Origin: Acidobacteriota bacterium
GTDB lineage: Bacteria; Acidobacteriota; Vicinamibacteria; Fen-336
DNA: 35,616 nt
Assembly (NCBI GenBank): GCA_022340585.1
Contig: JAJDNS010000181.1
Location: 1-35,616, forward strand
Reading direction: 5' to 3'
Part shown: one piece after another, positions 1 to 7,533 of the stretch
Position numbering within the stretch: the stretch's first letter is position 1
Layout: every line of letters starts with the position of its first letter
Position numbers and translations under genes: made by a program
The notes under the pieces: model-generated
The model's input: only the letters and a program-made list of their open reading frames with translations
Databases searched by the model: none
Told to the model about the DNA's origin: nothing

Positions 1-2
1 GG

Positions 3-962
3 CCGAACAAGATCAAGAACTACCAGGTCGCGCTGCTACTCGGGCTGGTGATGGGCGTGGGGCTGGCCCTTCTCTTCGAGAACTTCGACAACACCTTCAA
101 GACGCCGGAGGAGGTGAAGACCCACCTCGGCGTGCCCTTCCTGGGCATGGTGCCCGACGTGACGGTGGGCGCCGACGGCCGCCCGACCCAGGGCTCGGCG
201 CCGGCCCTCCTGGGCAAGAAGTCGAACGAGGCCGTGGCCGACGCCTACCGGGTCATCCGGACGAACCTGCTCTTCACGTCCGCGGAGACGACGGGGCGCG
301 CGGTCGCGGTGACGAGCGCGTCGCCCGGCGAGGGCAAGACGACGACCGTGGCCCACATCGCCGAGTCCCTGGCCCGCAACGGCGCGAAGGTCCTGGCCAT
401 CGACGCCGATCTCCGGCGGCCCACGCTCCACCAGCACGCCCGCATCCCGAAGACGCCGGGGTTGTCCGACATGATCGTGGGCAACTCCGCCGCCTCCGAG
501 GCGATCCGCTCGACCCGGGTCAACGGGCTCTCGATCCTGCCCTGCGGCTACATCCCCCCGAACCCGGCCGAGCTGCTGGGGTCGGCCATGATGAGGCAGA
601 TCGTCGAGGCGGTGCGCTCCCGTTTCGACTGGGTCCTGATCGACACCCCCCCCGTCCTGGCCATGGCCGACGCCTCCGTCGTCCTCCCCACCGTCGAGGG
701 CGTGGTGCTGGTCGTGGCCGGGGAGTCGTCGTCGAAGCCGCAGGTCCAGCGGGCGATCGAGCAGGTGCACCACGTGGGCAGCAAGGTCGTCGGGGTCGTG
801 CTCAACAAGGTGAACCTGCAGCGGAACTCGTACTACTACACCCAGCACTACGGCGAGTACTACCGGAGCTACTACGCCGAGGGCAAGAGCTACGGACAGC
901 CGGCCGGCGACGAGAGGCGGCGACCCGTGACCCGGCCCAGTCGGCCGGCACGGCGAACCTGA
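3..962 (+). CDS. Polysaccharide chain-length regulator fused to BY-kinase (C-terminal part; 5' end outside window)
   Basis: The reading frame is open from the window edge, so the N-terminus is missing; 319 residues are visible. It begins with the second transmembrane helix of a Wzz-type co-polymerase (KNYQVALLLGLVMGVGLALLFE). A cytoplasmic bacterial tyrosine kinase domain follows. The Walker A motif (SASPGEGKTTT) lies near nt 312-347, Walker A' is VLAIDADLRRP, and Walker B is WVLIDTPPV. The C-terminus has a cluster of nine tyrosines (nt about 837-890, YYYTQHYGEYY...), the usual autophosphorylation tail. Such proteins control export and chain length of exopolysaccharide or capsule through cycles of Tyr phosphorylation. 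Two O-antigen-ligase-type proteins within 7 kb fit this job. Stop is TGA at 960-962. The fusion of both domains in one chain is the type usual in Gram-negative phyla. Confidence 0.93.
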   Translation, partial: PNKIKNYQVALLLGLVMGVGLALLFENFDNTFKTPEEVKTHLGVPFLGMVPDVTVGADGRPTQGSAPALLGKKSNEAVADAYRVIRTNLLFTSAETTGRAVAVTSASPGEGKTTTVAHIAESLARNGAKVLAIDADLRRPTLHQHARIPKTPGLSDMIVGNSAASEAIRSTRVNGLSILPCGYIPPNPAELLGSAMMRQIVEAVRSRFDWVLIDTPPVLAMADASVVLPTVEGVVLVVAGESSSKPQVQRAIEQVHHVGSKVVGVVLNKVNLQRNSYYYTQHYGEYYRSYYAEGKSYGQPAGDERRRPVTRPSRPARRT

Positions 963-972
963 GGAGGCAACG

Positions 973-2121
973 GTGCTCAGAGGGGCATTTGCGGATCAGA
1001 GGGCGGGGACGCTAGGCTGGAGCCGGGTCATGACTGCAGCTGCTCTTCGACGTGCCGCCGCCCTTGTCCTGGCCGTGCTGCTCGCGGTGCCCATGGGACC
1101 GGTGGCGTCCGCCGCCACCGACGGCACGATCCGGGGCAGCGTGCTTCTGGAGGGGCGGCCCCTCTCCGGGGTGACCGTGGCCTTCATCGAGCTCGAGTCG
1201 GGCGAGGTGGTGCGCGCGGTCTCCGACGAGAACGGGGCCTTCGAGGCCCGGGCCACGCCCGGGCAGTACGCGGTGACCACCGAGAGCCAGGCCGGCCTCA
1301 CCGTGGGGAGCGCGCCGGTGCGCGTGGCCGTGGCCTCGGGCCAGGTGGCCAACGCGGAGGTGGCGCTACTGGCCGTGCCGTCGGCCCTGCCCCTCGTGGC
1401 CTCCGCCGTCGGGACCCCCCAGATGCCGCCCGCGGACACCCCGTCCGCCACCATGCCCGCCGGCTCGCCGCAGGAGCCGGGGATGCCGGTCTTTGCCGAG
1501 ACCACCGGGAGCGGCGCCGACATCCGCTTCGAGCCGGTGACCTGCTTCGTGGCCGGGGAGTTTCCCCTCCTCGACGCGAACATCGAACCCGTGCAGTCGG
1601 TGGCCCGGGCCCGGGTCTACTTCAAGGCCGCCCTCAGCGACCAGTACTACTACATCGAGATGACCCAGGACGCGGGTCTGTTCTACGGCAAGCTGCCCCG
1701 GCCCCAGGTCGCGGCCAGCCCCATCACCTACTACCTGCAGTCCACCACCGCCGAGTTCGAGGAGAGCCAGACCCGCGAGATCGAGGCGATCGTCGTCGAG
1801 GACGAGTCCGAGTGCGAGGATCGGCTGGTCGCCGCCTTCGGCCCCCCGGGCGCGGTCACGGTCTTCTCGGCCGCGAGCGGGGCCTCGATCGCCCCCGCCG
1901 GGTTCGCCGCAGTGGGGGCCGGGATCGCCATCGGCACCATCGCGGTGATCGTGGGCGGGGCCGCCGCGGCCGGCATCGTGGGCGGGGTGATCACCGGCCC
2001 CGGGACCGATGGTCCCGAGCCGCCGCCGGTCATCGTGGTGCCGTCGCCCATCCCGACACCGACGCCCCTCCCGACGCCGGTGCCGACACCGATCCCGCCG
2101 ATCACGGCATCGCGGCCCTGA
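973..2121 (+). CDS. Secreted carboxypeptidase-regulatory-like (Ig-fold) protein with proline-rich tail
   Basis: Starts with GTG at 973, 10 bp after the kinase stop; GGAGG at about 962-966 is well placed, so co-transcription with the kinase is likely. An ATG at 1030 (residue 20) directly precedes the signal peptide (MTAAALRRAAALVLAVLLAVPMG, cleavage near ASA-A) and could be the true start. After the signal comes a CarboxypepD_reg-like beta domain of roughly 75 residues (GTIRGSVLLEGRPLSGVTVAF...GAFEARATPGQYAV). The middle domain has aromatic strands and two or three cysteines (VTCFVAGEF, ESECED). Then follow a Gly/Ala-rich hydrophobic stretch (AGIAIGTIAVIVGG...) that may span a membrane, and a Pro-Thr tail of PTP repeats. 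No enzymatic motif is seen. A structural or surface role tied to polysaccharide export is inferred from position only. Confidence 0.8.
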   Translation: MLRGAFADQRAGTLGWSRVMTAAALRRAAALVLAVLLAVPMGPVASAATDGTIRGSVLLEGRPLSGVTVAFIELESGEVVRAVSDENGAFEARATPGQYAVTTESQAGLTVGSAPVRVAVASGQVANAEVALLAVPSALPLVASAVGTPQMPPADTPSATMPAGSPQEPGMPVFAETTGSGADIRFEPVTCFVAGEFPLLDANIEPVQSVARARVYFKAALSDQYYYIEMTQDAGLFYGKLPRPQVAASPITYYLQSTTAEFEESQTREIEAIVVEDESECEDRLVAAFGPPGAVTVFSAASGASIAPAGFAAVGAGIAIGTIAVIVGGAAAAGIVGGVITGPGTDGPEPPPVIVVPSPIPTPTPLPTPVPTPIPPITASRP

Positions 2122-2148
2122 CCGGCTCCTCGACCGGGCCGAGAGCCG

Positions 2149-4089
2149 TCAGCGCCAGGTAACGGAGGCGCGGAGGCTGTCGCCCCGGTTGGCGGTGACG
2201 GTGACCTGGGTGGACCAGGACTCGGTGCCCTCGACCCACGTGCCGGAGAGCTCACCCACCAGCAGCCGCCGCTGAGTGGGGACCTCGCTCGTGCGCGCCG
2301 CGACGGCTCCGCCGCCGCCCGAGCCGTTGACCTCGGTGACGGCGTCCACCCCCCGGATCTTGATGTCCTTCTCGCCCTCGTTGATGACGAAGATGCGGAG
2401 GGTCCAGGGGTCGCCGGCGGCGATGCCCCCGGGGGGGCTCATCTCGAACTCGATGCGGCCCTGGAAGTCGGGGGCCTTGCGCACGTCGGCGTCCCCGGCG
2501 TCGAAGCCGGCGAGGCCCCCTCCCTGCGCCTTCTCGGTCTGCACGCGGGTGCGCCCGCTGACGAAGCGACGGTTGGCGAGGTCGCGGAGCGCCACCGCCC
2601 GGGCCCTCGTGGCCGTCGCGCGGGAGTTGCCGGGGTCGAGACCCAGGGCCTCGTCGAGCTGACCGATGGCGGCGGCGTACTGCCGCGCCGCCACCGCCGC
2701 GTCGGCCTGGCCGAGGAGCTCCTCGACACGGGCCGCGTTCTGCTGGGCGCGCTGCTCCTCCGCCGAGGGCCCCGACGGGGGCGCCGGCGCGGCCGCCGGC
2801 GGTGGCGTCGGGGTGGGGGTCGGCTTCGGTGTCGGCGTGGGCTCCGGAGCCGCCGCCGGCGGCGGCGGGGTCGGCTCCGGGGGCGCGGTCTCCGTCGGCG
2901 TGGCCGTGGGCTCCGGTGTCGGCACCTCGGCCGGAGGTGGCGTCGCCGGGGGCGGGGCCGTCGAGACGGGGGGCGGCGTGGCCGTGGCGGCGGCCACTGG
3001 CGTGGGCGCGGGCGACGGCTTCGCCAGGACGAAGCGCCAGACCCCCCAGCCCAGGATCGCGACGGCGAGGACCCCGACGAACCCGACCAGGGCCAGCAGC
3101 ATCGGACTGCGGCCCTCGGTCTCCTCGACCTCCGGCGCCTCGGGCCGCGGGGAAGTCGGCCTCCGGCGCGGCAACGGGGCGCGGGGGGCGGCGTGAGCCG
3201 GGGCGCTCCGGTCCGGCGGACGCTCCGGGCTTCTCGCCGGCGGGGTGGGCGGCGCGGGGGCGGGCGGCTCCGCCCGAGGCGCCGGGGTCTCGGCCGCCGG
3301 GGGCTCCGGGATCGGCTCGACCGGTGTCGGGGGCACCTCGACCGGGGTGGGAGCCTCCGGTGCCGGGAGAGGCTCGGCCGAGAGCACCTCCTCTTCGGCC
3401 GGTGCCGCCTCCGAGCCCTCGACGAAGGTCGGGGTGGCGTCGGTGAAGAGCTCGTCCTCGTCGACGACGACGGCGTCGCCTCCTTCGCCCAGATCGACGG
3501 GGGCGAGCTCCTCGTCGGACATGACCTCGGGCTCGCCGACGACGACCCCCTCCTCGTCCAGCGGGGCGTCGAAGTCCATGAGGTAGGGCTCGTCGTCGGC
3601 CGGCTTCCCGGTCGCCGAAGGGACCGGTGACGCGGCCGCGGCGGCTTCCTCTTCGAGCGGCGGGCCCGGCTCCTCGGAGGCAATGAACAGCGCCTGGGTC
3701 TCGATGTCCGGGGTGGGCTCGGCCACCGTCGGCGCCGGCGCCGGTGCCGCCGCGGGGCGCGCCGCGAGGATGCACTGGAGCATGGCGACGTCGTCTTCCC
3801 CGGGGACTCCGAGCCAGAGGATGTCGCCGTTGCGCAACGCCGCGCTCTCACCGCCCAGGGGGTTGTCGTTGATGTGGAGCGGGCGGTCGGCCCCCGTCGA
3901 GAAGACGGTGGCCTGGCCTCCTTCGAGGACGACGCGCGCGTGCAGCGGGTTCACGCCGGCGGTGTCGAGCCGGAAGGTGCAGTCTTCGCCCGACCCGATC
4001 GTGATCTCGCCGTCGTCGGGGAGCTCGACGCGGCTGCCCCCCAGGGGACCGCCCAGAACGGTGAGGGACGCATGTTTCGCCTCGGACAT
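2149..4089 (-). CDS. FHA-like domain / single TM / TPR protein with long Pro-rich linkers
   Basis: 646 residues. Residues 5-108 form an FHA-like fold (LTVLGGPLGGSRVELPDDGEITIGSGEDCTF...NPLHARVVL). An acidic stretch of about 120 residues and a Pro/Arg-rich linker follow, then one TM helix at about 329-352 (MLLALVGFVGVLAVAILGWGVWRFVL). After it come a PTP/PPP-rich spacer (355-440), a short TPR-like segment (445-510, YAAAIGQLDEALGLDPGN) and a C-terminal beta domain (540-646) that may resemble a CARDB or BsuPI-type module. The FHA consensus Arg (GR) is Ser here and the conserved S..H is N-P-L-H. Both usual phosphothreonine contacts are therefore altered, and true phosphopeptide binding is doubtful. 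The N-terminus is predicted to be cytoplasmic and the TPR part periplasmic. It is convergent with the gene ending at 2121. No clear Shine-Dalgarno is seen. Confidence 0.82.
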   Translation of the reverse strand: MSEAKHASLTVLGGPLGGSRVELPDDGEITIGSGEDCTFRLDTAGVNPLHARVVLEGGQATVFSTGADRPLHINDNPLGGESAALRNGDILWLGVPGEDDVAMLQCILAARPAAAPAPAPTVAEPTPDIETQALFIASEEPGPPLEEEAAAAASPVPSATGKPADDEPYLMDFDAPLDEEGVVVGEPEVMSDEELAPVDLGEGGDAVVVDEDELFTDATPTFVEGSEAAPAEEEVLSAEPLPAPEAPTPVEVPPTPVEPIPEPPAAETPAPRAEPPAPAPPTPPARSPERPPDRSAPAHAAPRAPLPRRRPTSPRPEAPEVEETEGRSPMLLALVGFVGVLAVAILGWGVWRFVLAKPSPAPTPVAAATATPPPVSTAPPPATPPPAEVPTPEPTATPTETAPPEPTPPPPAAAPEPTPTPKPTPTPTPPPAAAPAPPSGPSAEEQRAQQNAARVEELLGQADAAVAARQYAAAIGQLDEALGLDPGNSRATATRARAVALRDLANRRFVSGRTRVQTEKAQGGGLAGFDAGDADVRKAPDFQGRIEFEMSPPGGIAAGDPWTLRIFVINEGEKDIKIRGVDAVTEVNGSGGGGAVAARTSEVPTQRRLLVGELSGTWVEGTESWSTQVTVTANRGDSLRASVTWR

Positions 4090-4144
4090 TCACTTCATCG
4101 CGGCAGCGTCGAGGGAGACGACGGGCCGCGGCCTCGTTCCGCCG

Positions 4145-5599
4145 TCATTGTAGGGGTCGCGGGCCACGCGGTTCAAGGCGGGGCGCGGTTATTCCGGGGG
4201 CCTCGGTGTTCAGGGCGAGAGAGGCGAGAGCCACCCAGGTCGCGGCGTTGGCCGGGATCTGCCAGTTGAAGTCCACGAGGTTGTGGACGGCGAGGGCGAA
4301 GAGGGCCCCGAAGACGCCGAGATCGAGGCCCCCGCGGGCCGCGCCCCGCCACGCGGCCCGGAAGACGAGGAAGAGGAGCCCAGCGACGAGGACCACGCCC
4401 ACGAGACCGCCGTCGAGGAGGACCTGGAGATACTCGTTGTGGGCCTCGCCGATCCAGTTGGTGCGCCAGATGGTCTGGTAGAGGGGGTAGGCGCTGGAGA
4501 AGGCGTTCCACCCCACGCCGAAGACCGGGAAGTCCGGGACCATGGGCAGCATGTCCGCCCAGAGGTCGAGGCGGCTGCCCTTGACGCCCCGCGTCGCGAA
4601 CGCACCCACGATGTCGCCGAGGCCGATCCAGGCGATGCCGAGGACGGCGAGGAGGACCACCGCGACCGCCGTCGTCCGGCGTCGTGCCGAGGCGAAGGGC
4701 AGGACGAGCGCGGTCAGCCCGAAGGCGGAGACGCCCCCGCGAGAGCCGGAGGCGACGAGGCCGGCAACCAGGACCATGACCACCGCCACCCATCGGACGA
4801 AGGCGTTGCCCTCGCTGGCGCCCAGGACCAGCCACCCCCGACGGCGGCGGGCCCACGCCTGGCGCAGGCGGTCGAGGGCCCCGAGGGCGGCGCCGGTGGC
4901 GAGAGCGGCGGCCATGGCCACGTAGCCGGCGAAGTGGCTGTTGTTCACGTAGGGCCCGAAGACGGCCCAGTCCCAGGTGGGCTGCCAGAGGCCGTAGAGC
5001 TTGCGGGGCTCCGGGGAGACGGCCTGGACGAGGGCGACGACGGTGATGCCGAGGCCCGCGCCCACCACCGTGAGCATGAGCCGGCGGCGCCAGGGGCGCG
5101 AGGCGAACTCGCGGAAGACGCCGGCGTAGAGCAGCGAGAAGGCGGCGAGAAAGGCGAGGCCCCGCAGGGTGTCGGGCGGGCTCACGCTGATGGGCCGCCA
5201 GGCGGTGAGGGGCAGGAGCAGGCGGTCGTTGTAGAAGGCGAAGGAGCCGGGGCTCACGAGACGCAGGCCGGCCGGCGGCAGGGGCACGAGCTGGACGAGA
5301 ACCAGCAGGTGGAGTCCGGCGAGGAGGCGCCTCCCCGGGAGCGTCGGTGTCCTCGCGCCGGGAGGGCCGGCCCGACGCGCGCGCACCCAGGACCCGAGCC
5401 CGACCACCGCGCACCCGACGAGGAGCGGGATGAAGACCGCCTCGTGAACGGCCCCGACAAGAAAGGGACCCACGCCCAGGAGCGCGAGGGTGGTGACCCG
5501 AAGCGCGTCACCCCCGGCGTCGCGCGGCCGGGCGGCGCGGGTGGGGGCGGTTCGACGGGCTCGTCCTCCGCGGGGCGCGCGCGGGGCCCGCGCGGTCAT
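4145..5599 (-). CDS. O-antigen ligase / Wzy-type polymerase family membrane protein
   Basis: 484 residues with about ten to twelve hydrophobic segments. It carries the Wzy_C/O-antigen-ligase landmarks: SRGG in the central loop (VASGSRGGVSAFGL), then a periplasmic loop with GVGWNAFSSAYPLYQ and GEAHNEYLQVLLDGGLVGVVL, where the HNEYLQ..x..G signature is typical. Family members join polysaccharide repeat units to each other or to lipid A core or protein at the outer face of the inner membrane. The start ATG at 5599 overlaps the stop of the upstream lipoprotein gene by 4 bp (ATGA), so translation is coupled. The charged N-terminal 30 residues are Arg/Ala rich; a later start at GTG or ATG near the first helix cannot be excluded. 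With the BY-kinase at the left edge it suggests an extracellular polysaccharide locus. Confidence 0.88.
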   Translation of the reverse strand: MTARAPRAPRGGRARRTAPTRAARPRDAGGDALRVTTLALLGVGPFLVGAVHEAVFIPLLVGCAVVGLGSWVRARRAGPPGARTPTLPGRRLLAGLHLLVLVQLVPLPPAGLRLVSPGSFAFYNDRLLLPLTAWRPISVSPPDTLRGLAFLAAFSLLYAGVFREFASRPWRRRLMLTVVGAGLGITVVALVQAVSPEPRKLYGLWQPTWDWAVFGPYVNNSHFAGYVAMAAALATGAALGALDRLRQAWARRRRGWLVLGASEGNAFVRWVAVVMVLVAGLVASGSRGGVSAFGLTALVLPFASARRRTTAVAVVLLAVLGIAWIGLGDIVGAFATRGVKGSRLDLWADMLPMVPDFPVFGVGWNAFSSAYPLYQTIWRTNWIGEAHNEYLQVLLDGGLVGVVLVAGLLFLVFRAAWRGAARGGLDLGVFGALFALAVHNLVDFNWQIPANAATWVALASLALNTEAPGITAPRLEPRGPRPLQ

Positions 5600-6258
5600 G
5601 GCGCGACGGGCTCGACCCTCAGCAGCCGCGCCCCGGGTCCGAAGACCAGGCGGCGGTCGGGCGTGCCGTCGCCGTCGGTGTCGAGCTCCTCGCTCGCGAG
5701 CCGGCCGGCCCCCCAGTACTGCCAGCGGTCGATGCGGCCGTCGCGGTTGGAGTCGGTCTCGACCCGGGCCACGATCCCGTCTCGGAAGATCTCGATGCGG
5801 TCCACCTCTCCGTCACCGGTGTCGTCGTACTCGATGCGGGCCGGGAGCCCGTCGGGGTCGCGGTACGTCCACTCGTCGGCCCGGCCCTTCTCCCGGTGCC
5901 CGCGCCCCACCTTCTCGAGGACGCCGGCCGCGTCGTAGTGCTCCCAGCGGTCGACCCAGGAGTCGTGGTCCTCGTCGACCTCGATGAGGCGGATGTGGCG
6001 CTGGCCGTCGTAGTGGGCGATGTGGTCGGGGCGACCGTCGCCGCTGGAGTCGTACTCGATGACGGCGATGCGTCCCTCGTCGTCGTAGTAGCCCTTCCAG
6101 GCGCCCTCGTCGAGGAGGTGGTAGGTGCGGCCGTCACCGCGCTCGACCGTCGGGAGGCCCCGGGGAGGGCGTCCCCCGCGGCCGCCACAGGCACGGTCGC
6201 CGCAAGAGCTGGCGAGAAGGACGGCGAGAAGGAGGCTCGCCCCGCGCACGGTCCGCAT
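5596..6258 (-). CDS. Lipoprotein with Asp/Gly-rich (DxDGDG-like) repeats
   Basis: 220 residues. The N-terminal signal (MRTVRGASLLLAVLLASSC) has a weak lipobox, Cys19; Cys24 is an alternative. The body is built of short repeats in which an acidic loop of the form D(S/T)(S/D/N)xDGxxDxx is followed by a beta-like segment: SSGDGRPDHI, DEDHDSWVDRW, DTGDGEVDRI, DSNRDGRIDRWQYW, DTDGDGTPDRR. These look like calcium-binding EF-hand-loop or thrombospondin-type-3 units, alternating with MORN/YD-like strands. Periplasmic or outer-membrane location is inferred. It overlaps the O-antigen-ligase-type gene by 4 bp. A TAGGCT box 9 nt upstream of the start could give a nearly leaderless transcript. Function not recognised; calcium-dependent surface binding is only a possibility. 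Confidence 0.75.
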   Translation of the reverse strand: MRTVRGASLLLAVLLASSCGDRACGGRGGRPPRGLPTVERGDGRTYHLLDEGAWKGYYDDEGRIAVIEYDSSGDGRPDHIAHYDGQRHIRLIEVDEDHDSWVDRWEHYDAAGVLEKVGRGHREKGRADEWTYRDPDGLPARIEYDDTGDGEVDRIEIFRDGIVARVETDSNRDGRIDRWQYWGAGRLASEELDTDGDGTPDRRLVFGPGARLLRVEPVAP

Positions 6259-6267
6259 CGGGAGGGA

Positions 6268-6273
6268 AGCCTA
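6268..6273 (-). promoter_or_regulatory. Extended -10-like box (TGC-TAGGCT) for the lipoprotein/O-antigen ligase genes
   Basis: On the minus strand the sequence TGCTAGGCT ends 9 nt before the ATG at 6258. A start of transcription about 7 nt after the box would leave only two or three leader bases. No -35 box is obvious. Called because the same TGC-TA---T shape recurs before other genes in the window. Confidence 0.4.
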
Positions 6274-6300
6274 GCACACGCGGGCCGCGGTCCCCGGGGG

Positions 6301-7533
6301 TCAGGGAGAGGGAGAGCCCTCCTCCCGGGGACCGATACCGGCCGGCGGCCGGCTGTCCTGGCCAGGGACACGCGGCCCCCCGCTGGCCACTGGGTCCTCG
6401 GCGGCGGCATCGGCGAGGCCAAAGGCGACCCAGAGGTGGCGGAAGTCCTCCACGTCCTGGGCCAGGCCATCGAGGGCGAGGCCCGCGAGCATGCCCCAGA
6501 GGGCGCGGTCGGTGGGGCGGCGACGCGCGCGCCAGAGGGCCACGGGGACGAGCAGGAGGCCGAGGACCGCGGGAAGCCCCAGGGTCGCGGCCACGTTGAG
6601 CGGGGTGAGGTGGGCGTCGAACGGCTGGCCTCCTCGCCGCCCCGGGGTGCTGCCGGGGCCGGTCCCGAGGAGGGGGTGGAGGCCCAGGGTCTCGAGAGAG
6701 GTGGCCGTCGCTTCCATCCGGGGCGAGGGGCCGGGCCGGATCTGGGGGGCCCACGGCCGGGCGGGGCTGAAGGTGACGTGGACGACGGTGAGGGCGACCA
6801 TGGCGACGACGAGGGTCGCGGCGAGGGCCTTCACCAGCGTCTGGCGCTTCGCGGTGCCCGCGCCCCGGATGGCGGCGGCGAGGGCGAAGGCGAGGATGGC
6901 TCGCGAGAACGTGAGCAGGACGGTGACGGTGAGGGCGGCCTGGACCACCCCTCGCAGGCGCCGCGAGAGACCGGCGCTCGGCCAGGCCACGACCCCGGAC
7001 GCGAAGACGCAGTAGCTCGCCAGCAGGTTGGGATGCGGGAACCCGGCCTGGGCGCGGGAGAGGGGACCGGGCAGGAGATCGCCGCAGGTGCCCACGAGGG
7101 GGGTGATGCGGCCGGTGGCGGAGAGGGCCACCCCGACGAGGGCGGCCACGGCGGTCAGGAGGGAGGTCACCGATACGGTGCGGGCGATGGCGCTCGGCAT
7201 CCCCGGACGCCGGGCCATCTCCGAGGTGACCACCATGAGGGCGACGAGCATGGCCAGGCCGAGGAGCTTGGCGGGGCCGGAGGCGGGGCGCGGGTCGGCG
7301 GCCAGGAGCGAGACCGCGGCCCAGCCGAGGTAGAGGCCGAGGCCGGCGTGGACGAGACGCAGACGGGGCCGGCGACGGGCGGCGACGAGCCCGGCCCCCC
7401 AGGCGAGGGCCGCGAGAGCGAACACGGCGTCGCTCCACTGGGCGTTGGCGTGGAGCCAGGGAAAGGGGACGATGGCCCCCCACGGGAGAAGGGCCAGGGT
7501 CGCGAGGTAGAGGAAGGCCGCGAGGCGGCTCAT
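6301..7533 (-). CDS. O-antigen ligase-like multi-pass membrane protein with repeat-derived C-terminus
   Basis: 410 residues from the ATG at 7533, which overlaps the acyl-CoA ligase stop by 4 bp (ATGA). About ten TM segments are seen. Family marks are AQAGFPHPNLLASYCVFASG, TFSRAILAFAL (the SR of the central loop) and a periplasmic segment GLHPLLGTGPGSTPGRR...FDAHLTPLNVAATLGLPAVLGLL, which is the position of the GxGxxxF...HN signature in Wzy_C proteins. The usual HN pair is AHLT here. It is a second, divergent polymerase/ligase candidate next to the one at 4145-5599. The last ~30 codons (ASGGPRVPGQDSRPP...) are encoded by a copy of the dispersed palindromic repeat, so the native stop probably lay slightly upstream. 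Coupling to an acyl-CoA ligase is suggestive of lipid or glycolipid handling, but not proven. Confidence 0.75.
   Translation of the reverse strand: MSRLAAFLYLATLALLPWGAIVPFPWLHANAQWSDAVFALAALAWGAGLVAARRRPRLRLVHAGLGLYLGWAAVSLLAADPRPASGPAKLLGLAMLVALMVVTSEMARRPGMPSAIARTVSVTSLLTAVAALVGVALSATGRITPLVGTCGDLLPGPLSRAQAGFPHPNLLASYCVFASGVVAWPSAGLSRRLRGVVQAALTVTVLLTFSRAILAFALAAAIRGAGTAKRQTLVKALAATLVVAMVALTVVHVTFSPARPWAPQIRPGPSPRMEATATSLETLGLHPLLGTGPGSTPGRRGGQPFDAHLTPLNVAATLGLPAVLGLLLVPVALWRARRRPTDRALWGMLAGLALDGLAQDVEDFRHLWVAFGLADAAAEDPVASGGPRVPGQDSRPPAGIGPREEGSPSP
6328..6403 (+). repeat. Dispersed two-hairpin repeat, copy A
   Basis: Begins GGGGACCGATACCGG. It has the small hairpin CCGGCC-ggc-GGCCGG, then the long arm GGCCAGGGACACGCGG paired with CCGC...GGGTCCT. 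It matches copies B-E, and is closest to copy C (19255-19335). It lies inside the 3' end of the membrane-protein gene, in antisense orientation to it. Confidence 0.8.

Noticed and set aside
4283..5938. Plus-strand open frame of about 550 codons
   Set aside because: It is antisense to the O-antigen-ligase-type gene, which has clear signature motifs and membrane topology.
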